Assembly (NCBI GenBank): GCA_038213375.1
Contig: JBBQTB010000033.1
Location: forward strand, 1-64,000
From: JAAUTT01 sp038213375
Lineage (GTDB): Bacteria > Bacteroidota > Bacteroidia > Bacteroidales > JAAUTT01
Direction: 5' to 3'
DNA length: 64,000 nucleotides
Position numbers and translations under genes: made by a program. Under the pieces are notes generated by a model. That model was not told where the DNA came from. It searched no databases and saw nothing but the letters and a program-made list of their open reading frames with translations. Within the stretch, counting starts at the first letter, position 1, and each line of letters opens with the position of its first letter. Shown here one piece after another: positions 45,638-54,842 of this stretch.

Positions 45638-46711
45638 CTAATTAACAAAAGCAATTTTTTGTCCTTTTGTATTAAAAACCTCATTATGGATAATACGGTT
45701 TCTGCTATTGTCTATAAGCTCCTGATATAGTTGAATTAGTTTATACCTGATTTTGTTTTTATCAAATTGCCTAATTAATTCTTCTGAAATTCGTTGTCCT
45801 TCTTCATAAAAAGATTTGTCAATAATTAACCTTTTAGTCAGTTCAATAAATTCAAGCGTGGTATTTGCACTCAGATAAAAACTTTCATATAGCAAGGCAT
45901 ACTCTTTAATATTTCTGAAAATCACAGGTATACCACAAGCCGCAGCTTCCAGAGGAGCCAATGGACAGTTTTCCTGAAAGGAAGGGAACAATAATAAATC
46001 GGAAGCAGCATAAATATATGGCATGATGTCTATATCAATCATACCTGTAAACTTCACTTGTCCTGCAATCCTTGCAACCCTTGAATTAATACGGGCAATA
46101 CCTTCAGTAAATATACCAAAAGGTCTGCCGCCAGCCCAAACAAACTTTGCTTCCGGAATGGCTTCAGCGATGTTAAGGAATTCTTCAACGCCTTTTCTTC
46201 CTTCCAATTGCCCTACTCCTAATACAATAAAATCAGTGTCAGACAAACCAAGCATTTTGCGTCCTTCTTTCCGCTTTTCCTCGGTACATTTCCATTTTTT
46301 TATAAGCACCGGATTGAAAATCTTTACAATCCGGGTATCAACTCCCAGATCTCTGATTGCTTTTTCAACCGTAGGGGAAAGGGCTATGCATACATCCGCA
46401 TATGAATATACTTTTTTAAAATACCATTTAACAAAAGGCATCAATAGTTTCCACATCGGCAAGGATCCTTTAATAGAATCCGGAATTACATGTGCTGTAA
46501 AAATTTTCCTCCCTTTATATCTCCTCCCTTTCCAAAAATAATAAGGCCCATAGGTGTGACAATGAAAAACATCACCTTCACCTTCATCATTTACTACAAC
46601 ATCAACATCGTTTTTTTCTTTCAATAATTCGATGAGATCTATAAAGGCTGTATGGACACCATTGCCCCTTGTAGTAAATGCTGTTTCAGAAACTACATGA
46701 ACTTTCATCAT
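45638..46711 (-). CDS. GT4 glycosyltransferase, possibly glycolipid-forming
   Basis: A 357-residue GT-B enzyme. The N-terminal part (G-N-G-V-H-T-A-F-I-D-L, then H-C-H-T-Y-G-P-Y-Y-F, then T-A-H-V-I-P-D-S-I-K-G-S) resembles bacterial alpha-glucosyl- or galactosyl-diacylglycerol synthases. The donor domain has R172-K173 and the E-x7-E motif E247-NCPLAPL-E255. It should act at the inner membrane, using a nucleotide sugar. The glycolipid assignment is from remembered similarity and is uncertain; polysaccharide synthesis is the alternative. Two adjacent ATG codons give alternative starts. It is monocistronic. Confidence 0.8.
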   Translation of the reverse strand: MMKVHVVSETAFTTRGNGVHTAFIDLIELLKEKNDVDVVVNDEGEGDVFHCHTYGPYYFWKGRRYKGRKIFTAHVIPDSIKGSLPMWKLLMPFVKWYFKKVYSYADVCIALSPTVEKAIRDLGVDTRIVKIFNPVLIKKWKCTEEKRKEGRKMLGLSDTDFIVLGVGQLEGRKGVEEFLNIAEAIPEAKFVWAGGRPFGIFTEGIARINSRVARIAGQVKFTGMIDIDIMPYIYAASDLLLFPSFQENCPLAPLEAAACGIPVIFRNIKEYALLYESFYLSANTTLEFIELTKRLIIDKSFYEEGQRISEELIRQFDKNKIRYKLIQLYQELIDNSRNRIIHNEVFNTKGQKIAFVN

Positions 46712-47187
46712 CGCAGGATTAATCTGTTTTTACCTTTTAAGTATGGTTTAACTTTACAAATGTACAGTCATTTACCTGCTTCTATCTTACATAACTTTGA
46801 AAAAAAATTACATTATTCACACTTCTTTGCGAGGCAGTGAGTGTTCGGTTTTTTATCTCGGAAAATAAATATCTCTGTATGATAGTTTATAGCATTGGCC
46901 TTGAATTACAAAAAATATTTAAATTGGGTTTTGATTGTTCAATTTTATTGCTCATGATACTTGGTTTCCGGTTCTTTTTTGTTTTCACTAAATAATACAA
47001 CCAAACTCTTATATTTGTAAAGATTTAATGATACTTTGCACATTGAGTGTGTGGAAGGCTTCAAATTTGTTTTAATATAAATTTTTAATTTAAAGGGTCT
47101 GAATTTATTAAAATGATAAAAAAATAACCTTCGCTAAACACTAACTGTTTGCTAATTACATTTTGGAAATAAAAACATAGATCACGA
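46712..47187. other. Divergent intergenic region between glycosyltransferase and rex
   Basis: About 475 bp, AT-rich, no gene seen. It must hold the promoters of both divergent genes. A near-consensus box (TACATTTTG, one base too long) lies close to the rex start. I could not identify a Rex operator. Confidence 0.4.
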
Positions 47188-47811
47188 ATGAAATTACCAG
47201 AAAAGACCATTGAACGTTTAAGTCAGTATCGCCGGACGCTTTTAAATTGTTTCGCAAATAGCCAGACTCACATCTTTTCGCACGAGTTGGCTGCTTTACT
47301 TAATATTACGGCTGTTCAGGTACGCCGAGACATTATGTTTCTTGGTTATTCCAGTGTTCAACGCAAAGGATACAACATTCAGGAACTGATCAATGCTATT
47401 GGCAGCCTTCTCGACAACAAAGAAGTAATAAATGTGGCCGTGGTAGGAATGGGTCATATGGGTACTGCTATCACAGCATATTTCAGAGGAAAACGCGCCA
47501 AGCTGGATATTGTTGCCGCTTTTGACATTGACCCTGATAAGATAGGAAAAGTTATCTCGGGGGTTAATTGCCACGCTGTTGACAAATTGGAGATGATAAT
47601 TACATCTTTGAACATTTCAGTTGGGATAATTACTGTACCTCCGGAATTTGCATCAGTGGTTTCCGATAAACTGGCAAATTCAGGAATCAAAGGAATTCTT
47701 AATTTTACTACAGTTCCCTTAAATGTACCTTCCGAAATTTATCTTGAAGAGTATGATATGATTACTTCACTTGAAAAGGTTGCTTATTTCGTAAAGGACA
47801 TTAACGAATAA
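47188..47811 (+). CDS. rex: Redox-sensing transcriptional repressor Rex
   Basis: A 207-residue repressor that senses the NADH/NAD+ ratio and controls fermentation and respiration genes. The N-terminal winged helix (about 1-75) holds the family start (K-L-P-E-K-T-I-E-R-L) and T-A-V-Q-V-R-R-D-I-M. The Rossmann fold carries G87-M-G89-H-M-G92, and A-A-F-D-I-D-P-D-K-I-G is the usual second strand. The C-terminal domain-swapped helix is present. Length is normal. It is monocistronic; its targets cannot be seen here. Confidence 0.93.
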   Translation: MKLPEKTIERLSQYRRTLLNCFANSQTHIFSHELAALLNITAVQVRRDIMFLGYSSVQRKGYNIQELINAIGSLLDNKEVINVAVVGMGHMGTAITAYFRGKRAKLDIVAAFDIDPDKIGKVISGVNCHAVDKLEMIITSLNISVGIITVPPEFASVVSDKLANSGIKGILNFTTVPLNVPSEIYLEEYDMITSLEKVAYFVKDINE

Positions 47812-48009
47812 AAGTATGTGTTTTTTTATTTTTAGACTTTACTAACTCAGGACGACAAGTTCGACTAAAACCAAAAGTACACATTATCTCTAGGTTAAAA
47901 TATAAAACACATAGGCACATATGATTATATATTTTTCTATTTGACTATGTGGTTCAGTTGTTTCTTAAGAGATTGTCAAACCTCACCTACTCATCTTAAA
48001 AAAAATCTC

Positions 48010-49461
48010 TTAATCCTTGCGAAGCTTACTATGTTTATAGCCGTAAACAAAGTAAATAGCCAATCCTATCATCATCCAAACTCCCATTGCCATCCAGGCA
48101 TAGGCATTCAAAAAAGCTGTTACTCCTAAACACGATATTATTCCAAGTACTGGAATAAACGGAGTAAATGGGGTTTTGAACGGACGTAATGCATTGGGTT
48201 CTTTCTTCCGTAAAATAAGTATAGCAAGACACACAGCTGCAAATGCTAGCAATGTACCTAACGATACCAGTTTACTAAGCACTCCAATAGGGAAAATTCC
48301 TGCAAGCACCATCGACATTATTCCTACAATAATGGTCGACATGTAGGGTGTTTTAAATTTATGATGTACTTTGCTGAAAATGGGTGGAAGCAATCCATCT
48401 TTAGCCATTGAAAAGAAAATACGAGGTTGTCCCATTAACATTACCAAAATTACAGAGCTTAAACCGGCAATTGCACCAATTTTAATTAATGGGGCTAACC
48501 ATTTTAATCCGGTGGCATCAACGCCCACAGCAATTGGATCGGGCACACCCAAAAGCTTAAATGGTACAATGCCTGTTAAAATAAGAGCTACCAAAATATA
48601 TAAAATGGTACAAACAATAAGCGATCCAAGAATACCACGAGGTAAATCACGTTGAGGATTTTTTGCCTCCTGAGCAGCTGTTGAAACAGCATCGAATCCG
48701 ATATATGCAAAGAAAATTACTGCAGCGCCCCGAAAAACACCACTCCATCCAAACGAACCAAAATCACCAGTGTTTTGTGGTATAAAGGGATGCCAGTTGT
48801 CGGTATTAATATAAGCTACCCCTACAAAAATGAAAATAAGTATTACGGTAAGTTTTATGAAAACTATAACGTTGTTAAAACGCGCTGATTCTTTTACGCC
48901 AATAACAAGTAAAATAGTAACCAGAAAAATAATAAAGATGGCAGGAATATTAATAATTCCACCTAGCGACCTCTCAAAACCATTGGTTAGTTCGTTATAA
49001 ACAATCGGTGCCGTGGTTAAAGCTTTGGGGAAATCAACGCCAAAATTATGGAGAAAACTAACTACATATCCTGACCAACCCACACTTACTGTTGAAGCTG
49101 CAAACAAATATTCAACTATCAAATCCCATCCGATAATCCAAGCGAAAAACTCCCCAAGAGTTGCATATGAATAGGTATACGCACTTCCAGAGATTGGTAT
49201 CATCGACGCAAGCTCTGCGTAACACAATCCTGCACACGTGCAAGCCAATGCCGAAATAAGAAACGAAATCACTATTGCTGGACCTGCATAATTTGCCGCT
49301 ACTTCACCAGTTAGCACAAAAATACCGGCGCCGATAATAGCTCCGATTCCTAAAGTTATGAGGTTGGTAGAAGTCAGGGTTCGTTTTAAACCATGATTAT
49401 CACTTGTTGCTTCGCTGAGCAATTGTTGGAAGGGTTTAACTTTGAATAGTCTCTCTTTCAT
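48010..49461 (-). CDS. Amino-acid permease (APC superfamily, CAT-like)
   Basis: A 483-residue inner-membrane transporter with about 12-14 hydrophobic helices. The first helix has G-I-G-A-I-I-G-A-G-I-F-V, the unwound substrate-binding segment of APC transporters. The F-F-A-Y-I-G-F-D-A-V-S-T-A-A-Q-E motif near residue 245 is typical of the cationic amino acid transporter subgroup. It imports amino acids with protons or by exchange; the exact substrate is not predictable. Divergently transcribed from the C92-type lipoprotein gene. Confidence 0.92.
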   Translation of the reverse strand: MKERLFKVKPFQQLLSEATSDNHGLKRTLTSTNLITLGIGAIIGAGIFVLTGEVAANYAGPAIVISFLISALACTCAGLCYAELASMIPISGSAYTYSYATLGEFFAWIIGWDLIVEYLFAASTVSVGWSGYVVSFLHNFGVDFPKALTTAPIVYNELTNGFERSLGGIINIPAIFIIFLVTILLVIGVKESARFNNVIVFIKLTVILIFIFVGVAYINTDNWHPFIPQNTGDFGSFGWSGVFRGAAVIFFAYIGFDAVSTAAQEAKNPQRDLPRGILGSLIVCTILYILVALILTGIVPFKLLGVPDPIAVGVDATGLKWLAPLIKIGAIAGLSSVILVMLMGQPRIFFSMAKDGLLPPIFSKVHHKFKTPYMSTIIVGIMSMVLAGIFPIGVLSKLVSLGTLLAFAAVCLAILILRKKEPNALRPFKTPFTPFIPVLGIISCLGVTAFLNAYAWMAMGVWMMIGLAIYFVYGYKHSKLRKD

Positions 49462-49503
49462 TTTGAATCATTGTTAAAGTTCACAAAGTAATAAAAAAAC
49501 TGT

Positions 49504-49511
49504 TAGATTTG
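49504..49511 (+). promoter_or_regulatory. Promoter -7 box TAGATTTG of the C92-type lipoprotein gene
   Basis: An exact TAnnTTTG match ending 21 bp before the ATG at 49533, inside the 71-bp divergent gap to the amino-acid permease. No clear -33 TTTG. Confidence 0.45.
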
Positions 49512-49532
49512 AATCGCAATCAATAGTTTCTG

Positions 49533-50885
49533 ATGAACTCATTCACAAAAAAGAATAACTGCTTCTCCCTAATTCGAACTCTCATTGTTTTTGTGTTATT
49601 GTTTAGCATTTTTTCCTGTGCTAACCTAAAACACAATTATCTTGGAAAGACAAAACGAGATCCTTCAATTTCCCAATTAAGCGAGCAACAACTATCTCAG
49701 CTTGACATTATTCGAAAGCATTTAGATTTTCAAACGGACAGCCTGTTGCTTACCCTTTCGGCAAAAAATCTGAAAAACTGTCATTTGAGCGCTAGCGAAA
49801 TTAACAAGCTTTATTCTAATTTTCGGGTTCAACTTGATTTCGACCGTATTCTCAACTCGATATTACAGACAGGAAGAACTAAAAAGAACTCACTTACTGC
49901 TCTACAACGCTATGCTGGAGCATACCTTCTAAAATCAGCCTCAGTTTACGATCAAATGTACCAGAAAAACCGAAAAATTCGACGAGCTCTCAATCGCGGT
50001 GATATCGGGAGCAAAATTCCCCGCAACATATTACAGAAATCTCGTAAATTTCTCTATTCACCAAAAATTCGTAAAAAAATCAGCCGATATAATGAAAAGT
50101 CACAAAACACCTTGGCTGATAGTCTGTTGCATCAATTACCTGCAACTAATTACTGGAGAGAGGCTTACTATAGCATCTATCGGCAGAATGACCGGATAAG
50201 TGCCCTGTTATATAATATTTTTCCCTATGCCGGTAATTCTTTATTTGGCAAAGTAGGAAATCGCATTACCAACAGAGTGCGACAAAGAAAATATGCCATT
50301 CAATTATTATCTGTGATTCAGCCCTATGATATTTTGCTTTCAAAATCGTCCGGTCACCTTTCTTCGATAGTAATACCGGGCCATTTCGGACATGCTTCCC
50401 TGTGGCTTGGTGACAAGGTTCCTCAAAAGCGGAAAAGAATTTTGGATGTCATTTTAAAAGAAAGAAGTACACGATTCAAAATTAAAAAGAAGGGAATGGC
50501 AGAAGCATTGAGGTGCGGTGTGCAATTAAGCAGCCTGGAAGAATATGCCGATGCAGAAGAGTTTATCATTCTTCGTCCTGATACACTTTCGAACAATCAG
50601 AAATACAGTATTGTAGAAAATACCATGAAGCATCTTCACAAGAAGTATGATTTTAATTTCGATATTGAATCACCTGATATGATTAATTGCACCGAGCTGA
50701 TATATCTCTCCTATGATTTTATCGACTGGAAAGTTCGATACTTTATGGGCCGATTTACACTTTTCCCTGACGACCTGCTGATCACTGCGCTTAGTAGTGA
50801 TAAACTCAAAATTGTAGCTTTATTAAAGAACGGAGACCTAATGTTAAATCCCGATCCGGCATACCTTAAGGCTATGATGAAGTAG
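49533..50885 (+). CDS. YiiX/C92-like cysteine hydrolase, lipoprotein
   Basis: A 450-residue lipoprotein (S-I-F-S-C29). The N-terminal 230 residues are helical and unrecognised. The C-terminal part (about 260-440) is an NlpC/P60-related permuted papain fold of the YiiX/YebB-like (C92) type, with His287 in G-H-F-G-H-A-S-L-W-L and Cys386 in M-I-N-C-T-E-L-I-Y. In this family the His precedes the Cys, opposite to classical papains. Amidase or peptidase activity on envelope material is likely, but the substrate is unknown. The prenyltransferase gene starts 3 bp after its stop. Confidence 0.8.
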   Translation: MNSFTKKNNCFSLIRTLIVFVLLFSIFSCANLKHNYLGKTKRDPSISQLSEQQLSQLDIIRKHLDFQTDSLLLTLSAKNLKNCHLSASEINKLYSNFRVQLDFDRILNSILQTGRTKKNSLTALQRYAGAYLLKSASVYDQMYQKNRKIRRALNRGDIGSKIPRNILQKSRKFLYSPKIRKKISRYNEKSQNTLADSLLHQLPATNYWREAYYSIYRQNDRISALLYNIFPYAGNSLFGKVGNRITNRVRQRKYAIQLLSVIQPYDILLSKSSGHLSSIVIPGHFGHASLWLGDKVPQKRKRILDVILKERSTRFKIKKKGMAEALRCGVQLSSLEEYADAEEFIILRPDTLSNNQKYSIVENTMKHLHKKYDFNFDIESPDMINCTELIYLSYDFIDWKVRYFMGRFTLFPDDLLITALSSDKLKIVALLKNGDLMLNPDPAYLKAMMK

Positions 50886-50888
50886 AAG

Positions 50889-51893
50889 ATGAGTGAAAAT
50901 AAAATATTCAACGGCTGTAAATTGGTGATTGCCAAAAAAAATAAGAAGGTAATTGGTTCCCTAAACAGTTCCCCCGATTTATTGTTTACGATTAAAAGAT
51001 TGACAAAACCAGCTCTAATGGAAAATAAACCTGCGCAACAGTTATCGAAAACACTAATGAAACTTACCCGCTTTTATCTGTCGCTGGCCATTGCCTTCTC
51101 CACGCTAGCAGGATATATTTTTTATGAAGGCTCATTGGAATACACTGGATTTATGGCTTTTGCAGGTGTGCTATTACTTTCAGCAGGAGCATCGGCACTT
51201 AATCAATTTCAGGAACGACATGCTGATGCACTTATGAAAAGAACCCAAAGCAGACCTTTGCCTTCCAAAAGGCTTACCCCGACTCAAGTCCTTGCCATTG
51301 CTCTGATTCTTTGCATATCTGGCATTTTGGTTTTGTGGTGGGGTACCAATTTGTTAACGGCCGGGCTGGGAGTTTTTAATCTATTTTGGTACAATGCCGT
51401 ATATACACCATTGAAACGGGTTACCTCATATGTGGTAATGGTTGGAGCGCTTACAGGAGCAATCCCTCCGCTTATGGGATGGACCGCTGCCGGTGGGTCT
51501 TTAATGGGAACCGAAATATGGCTTGTTGGCCTCTTCATGTTTCTTTGGCAAATACCTCATTTTTACCTTCTGTTGTTGAAATTTGGAAAAGAATACGAAA
51601 TTGCAGGTTTTCCATCTATCACTTCACACTATTCCGAACATTATGTACAGATTGTAACATTTTTATGGATTGCCGGCGCTTCGGTTAGTACCCTGTTATT
51701 TCCCTTTTTTGGTGTCCTTACAAGCATACCTCTCATTGCTGGATTAGTGCTGTTGAATACAATACTCATGCTTTTTTTCTATCGCATCACCTTCTCTTCT
51801 AAAACACCATTTAGCATAATCCCCGCGTTCCGCTCACTATACCTGTTTCAGGTGATTGTGCTCGTGTTGCTTATGATAGAGGCTCTGATGTAA
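50889..51893 (+). CDS. CtaB-like UbiA-family prenyltransferase (protoheme IX farnesyltransferase)
   Basis: A 334-residue membrane protein with about 8-9 transmembrane helices. The first prenyl-diphosphate motif is N105-QFQ-E109-RHA-D113 followed by A-L-M-K-R-T-Q-S-R-P-L-P, the CtaB signature, but the first Asp is Glu. The second motif (K-E-Y-E-I-A-G-F-P-S) also has Glu where CtaB usually has Asp in D-Y-x-x-A-G-x-P. The best role is farnesylation of haem b to haem o; no cytochrome oxidase genes are nearby. Codon 44 (ATG at 51018) may be the real start, because the first 43 residues have no counterpart in the family. Probably co-transcribed with the C92-type gene. Confidence 0.8.
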   Translation: MSENKIFNGCKLVIAKKNKKVIGSLNSSPDLLFTIKRLTKPALMENKPAQQLSKTLMKLTRFYLSLAIAFSTLAGYIFYEGSLEYTGFMAFAGVLLLSAGASALNQFQERHADALMKRTQSRPLPSKRLTPTQVLAIALILCISGILVLWWGTNLLTAGLGVFNLFWYNAVYTPLKRVTSYVVMVGALTGAIPPLMGWTAAGGSLMGTEIWLVGLFMFLWQIPHFYLLLLKFGKEYEIAGFPSITSHYSEHYVQIVTFLWIAGASVSTLLFPFFGVLTSIPLIAGLVLLNTILMLFFYRITFSSKTPFSIIPAFRSLYLFQVIVLVLLMIEALM

Positions 51894-51950
51894 CAGATCA
51901 AATCCTTTTATTTTATTCATCGCAGTTCTAAAACATCTAACAATAAATCC

Positions 51951-51958
51951 TAACTTTG
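51951..51958 (+). promoter_or_regulatory. Promoter -7 box TAACTTTG of the ABC operon
   Basis: An exact TAnnTTTG match ending 22 bp before the ATG of the ABC ATPase gene. No clear -33 box. Confidence 0.45.
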
Positions 51959-51980
51959 ATTTGACCATTTTTTATCTGAA

Positions 51981-52898
51981 ATGCCGGAACACGAAAAAAT
52001 AATTGAAGTATCTCATCTTGTAAAACATTACGGCAAATTTAAAGCCGTTGATGACGCGAGTTTTGATGTTTTCAGAGGAGATGTATACGGTTTTCTCGGA
52101 CCGAACGGTGCAGGAAAAAGTACCACCATCCGTACAATTCTTTCTTTAATAAAACCAACGAGTGGACAAATAAAAGTGTTTAACAAAAACATATCTACCC
52201 ATCGTCATTATATATTGCAACGCATTGGTTGTATTGTTGAAAAGCCTGATTTTTATAATTATTTATCTGCGGAAAAAAATTTAGAAATTTTTGCACGTAT
52301 TTCCGGTATATCCATTACAAAAAAAAAAGTACATGAGATAATCGAATTTGTAGGACTTAAAGGAAGAGAAAAAGACAAACTCGGGAGCTTTTCCCATGGC
52401 ATGAAACAACGACTGGGAATTGCACAAACATTGATACACGATCCGGAGTTAATTATTTTGGATGAGCCTACCACCGGATTAGATCCTCAAGGAATTATCG
52501 ATATCCGTAACCTGATTTTACAACTTAAGAATGAACGAAAAAAAACTATTTTACTTTCGTCCCACATTCTTTCTGAAATTGAATTAATAGCGAACAGGAT
52601 GGTTATTATCAATAAAGGGAAAACTATTGTGCAGGGCTCTGTAGCTGATCTTTTGAATGCACAGGACCTGATTGTTTCCTTTCATGTTGATGATGTTAAT
52701 AAATCAAAACAACTTGCTCAGTCTTCATCTTTAAATTTGGTGATTGAAAGCGTAGACGACAAAAATTTGTTAATTCACATTTCGCAGGACAAAATTCCAA
52801 TACTCAATAAATTGTATTGCGATAACGGTATTCAGGTTTTCTCCATTGAAGCAAAACGAAAATTGGAAGATTATTATTTAAAACTTATCGGTGCATGA
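51981..52898 (+). CDS. ABC transporter ATP-binding protein (ABC-2 exporter type)
   Basis: A 305-residue cytoplasmic ATPase. The Walker A is G40-P-N-G-A-G-K-S47, the signature is F-S-H-G-M-K-Q-R-L (137-145), and the Walker B is L-I-I-L-D-E at 157-162, followed by P-T-T-G-L-D-P. The C-terminal 80 residues are the extension usual in this group. It powers the permease encoded next, with which it overlaps by 4 bp. Substrate unknown; homologues export antibiotics, lipids or act in gliding (GldA-like), none of which can be chosen here. Confidence 0.93.
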   Translation: MPEHEKIIEVSHLVKHYGKFKAVDDASFDVFRGDVYGFLGPNGAGKSTTIRTILSLIKPTSGQIKVFNKNISTHRHYILQRIGCIVEKPDFYNYLSAEKNLEIFARISGISITKKKVHEIIEFVGLKGREKDKLGSFSHGMKQRLGIAQTLIHDPELIILDEPTTGLDPQGIIDIRNLILQLKNERKKTILLSSHILSEIELIANRMVIINKGKTIVQGSVADLLNAQDLIVSFHVDDVNKSKQLAQSSSLNLVIESVDDKNLLIHISQDKIPILNKLYCDNGIQVFSIEAKRKLEDYYLKLIGA

Positions 52899-53740
52899 TG
52901 TTTTGGAAAAGCACATACAATGAATTGATTAAGGTTGCGGCCAAACCACGTAGTTATATCGGCATTGGGGCAATTACTCTGATTGTAGGCATTATTCTTT
53001 TTGCCATGCTGGTGGATGGACAAAATTTTATTTCTTTTGTAACCCAGCCATTTGAACAATCTTTATCCTTCGAAGGAAATATATTAAATGGAAATCTTAT
53101 CGCGTTTGTTATTTTACAAATGCTCATTATCCATGTTCCATTGTTGATTGCACTTGTAACAGGCGATCTGGTTTCGGGGGAAGCAGCAATGGGAACTATC
53201 CGTTTGTTGCTTACTAAACCCATTTCACGCACCAGCATTTTGTTTTCAAAATATCTTGCAGGTTGTGTCTATACATTTGTAATGTTAATATGGCTGATGT
53301 TTTTAGCGTTAATTTTGGGTAAAATGTTATTTGGTACCGGCGACCTAATGGTATTAAACAGTGATGGCCTGGTTATTTTTCATGAACAGGATATCGCATG
53401 GCGATTTGCTTGTGGGTTTAGTCTGGCCTTTCTGTCATTGATAATGGTTGCTACTTTGTCATTAACCCTTTCGTGTTTTTCCGATAATTCAATAGGTCCA
53501 ATTGTTTCAACTATGGCTATCATTATTTTATTTACCATAATCAGTACTTTGGATGTTCCTATTTTACAAAACCTACAGCCATATTTATTTACCAATCATA
53601 TGGTTGCATGGCGAAACTTTTTTGAGGACCCCATTCCTGTAACGAAAATTCTTAAATCGAGCGGGATATTGTTAATACATATTGTTGGCTTATTGTCCAT
53701 TGCAGTTTATAAGTTCAACAAAAAAGATATTTTATCATGA
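52895..53740 (+). CDS. ABC-2 type transporter permease
   Basis: A 281-residue integral membrane protein with six predicted helices, starting with a helix near 20-40 (I-G-I-G-A-I-T-L-I-V-G-I-I-L-F-A). The conserved stretch G-D-L-V-S-G-E-A-A-M-G-T-I-R-L-L-L-T-K-P-I-S-R is the coupling-helix region of ABC-2 permeases. It overlaps its ATPase gene and the following LolA-like gene by 4 bp each, so the three are translationally coupled. Confidence 0.9.
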   Translation: MMFWKSTYNELIKVAAKPRSYIGIGAITLIVGIILFAMLVDGQNFISFVTQPFEQSLSFEGNILNGNLIAFVILQMLIIHVPLLIALVTGDLVSGEAAMGTIRLLLTKPISRTSILFSKYLAGCVYTFVMLIWLMFLALILGKMLFGTGDLMVLNSDGLVIFHEQDIAWRFACGFSLAFLSLIMVATLSLTLSCFSDNSIGPIVSTMAIIILFTIISTLDVPILQNLQPYLFTNHMVAWRNFFEDPIPVTKILKSSGILLIHIVGLLSIAVYKFNKKDILS

Positions 53741-54441
53741 GGCATTATAAATGTATTGTAGTTTATTGCATAGCGTTATTATCCATTACGCAAGTATATG
53801 GACAAAGCAACGCTAACACTTATTTAAAAGCAGTTTATGGTAATTTGCAGAAAGTGAAGGATTATGCTGTTCAGGCAAATATAAAAGTAGATATGCCATT
53901 TATTCGAATGCTACCCATTCATGTAAAAATTTTTTTCAAACAAAAGGATAAATTCAAAGTGGAATCCAAAGGAATAGCCATTGTTCCGCGTCAGGGATTC
54001 GATCAGCTTTCAAAAATACTGGCTAACAACAATTCATTTACAGCCATAATACAAGGTGAAGAAAAAATTACTGCGATTCAAGCAATAATCGTGAATATGA
54101 TACCTTTATCAGACACAAGTGACATCATTCTTGCAAAATTTTGGATTGATCCTATACAAAGTGTTATATTAAAATCTCAACTTACCACTAAGTCAAACGG
54201 AACTATTGGGACGGAATATACTTATGGAAGTCAGGTTGAATATGGTTTACCCGATAAGATGGTCTTTTCAGTAGATGTGAAAAAGTTTAAGATGCCAATA
54301 AGTGTCACAGCCAATATGAATAGGAGTGGTGCGAACAAAAAAGAGGACAATGGCAAGGGAAATAAAAAGGGAAAGATTTATATTGTGTTAACCAACTATC
54401 AAATAAATAAAGGTATTTCGGATAATGTGTTTAAAAAATAA
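53737..54441 (+). CDS. LolA-like exported protein in the ABC operon
   Basis: A 234-residue protein with a signal peptide (I-A-L-L-S-I-T-Q-V-Y-G-Q, about 10-23). The rest is an unclosed beta-barrel layout like LolA/outer-membrane lipoprotein sorting proteins (F-F-K-Q-K-D-K-F-K-V-E, then F-W-I-D-P, then Y-G-L-P-D-K-M-V-F-S). A Lys/Gly/Asn-rich insertion lies near 203-215. Coupled translation with the ABC transporter suggests it receives or shields a hydrophobic substrate in the periplasm. Its family identity is moderate, and the cargo is unknown. Confidence 0.65.
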   Translation: MRHYKCIVVYCIALLSITQVYGQSNANTYLKAVYGNLQKVKDYAVQANIKVDMPFIRMLPIHVKIFFKQKDKFKVESKGIAIVPRQGFDQLSKILANNNSFTAIIQGEEKITAIQAIIVNMIPLSDTSDIILAKFWIDPIQSVILKSQLTTKSNGTIGTEYTYGSQVEYGLPDKMVFSVDVKKFKMPISVTANMNRSGANKKEDNGKGNKKGKIYIVLTNYQINKGISDNVFKK

Positions 54442-54842
54442 GTTATTTCTGGTAGGGTAAATTTAAAATTGCTTGTATTATACATATAATTACAAAGAGA
54501 AATCTCCCAAATTAGTGCAGATCATTAAGAAATGAAAGGAATAGATCAGGCTGATTTTGATCAGGCTAAATACCCCCACAAAGTTGAACAAAATGGATGT
54601 TATTATCGAAAAACAGCGTTTTTAGTAAAACCAATTTATAATTTAATAAATAATAACTCACTGAGAATATATATTTCCTTATTAATGTATTTGATTTATT
54701 AGCACTTATATCTATTTCATTTATTAAACCTTTCAATTCCATCCTCATTTTGTTTCTATAAAAATGGTTTTTATTCATCAATCAAATCAACTTTTCCCAA
54801 ATAGCCTTGTTTAAGTATTATAGACACATTAATTTTTAACCT
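54442..54842. other. Intergenic region with a doubtful 56-codon ORF
   Basis: About 400 bp. A plus-strand frame with ATG at 54532 and stop at 54702 (56 codons) contains a 9-bp direct repeat (GATCAGGCT) near its start. I do not recognise a product, and its second half reads like random AT-rich sequence, so I do not call it a gene. Confidence 0.3.

Noticed and set aside
46712..47187. Possible Rex operator upstream of rex
   Set aside because: No convincing paired TTGTGA/TTGTTA-type palindrome found.
47965..48013. 10-bp inverted repeat (TTAAGAGATT/AATCTCTTAA) overlapping the permease stop
   Set aside because: The 29-base loop and lack of a T-run make it a poor terminator; may be chance.
54532..54702. 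56-codon frame with an internal 9-bp repeat
   Set aside because: The second half reads like random AT-rich DNA, and no family is recognised.
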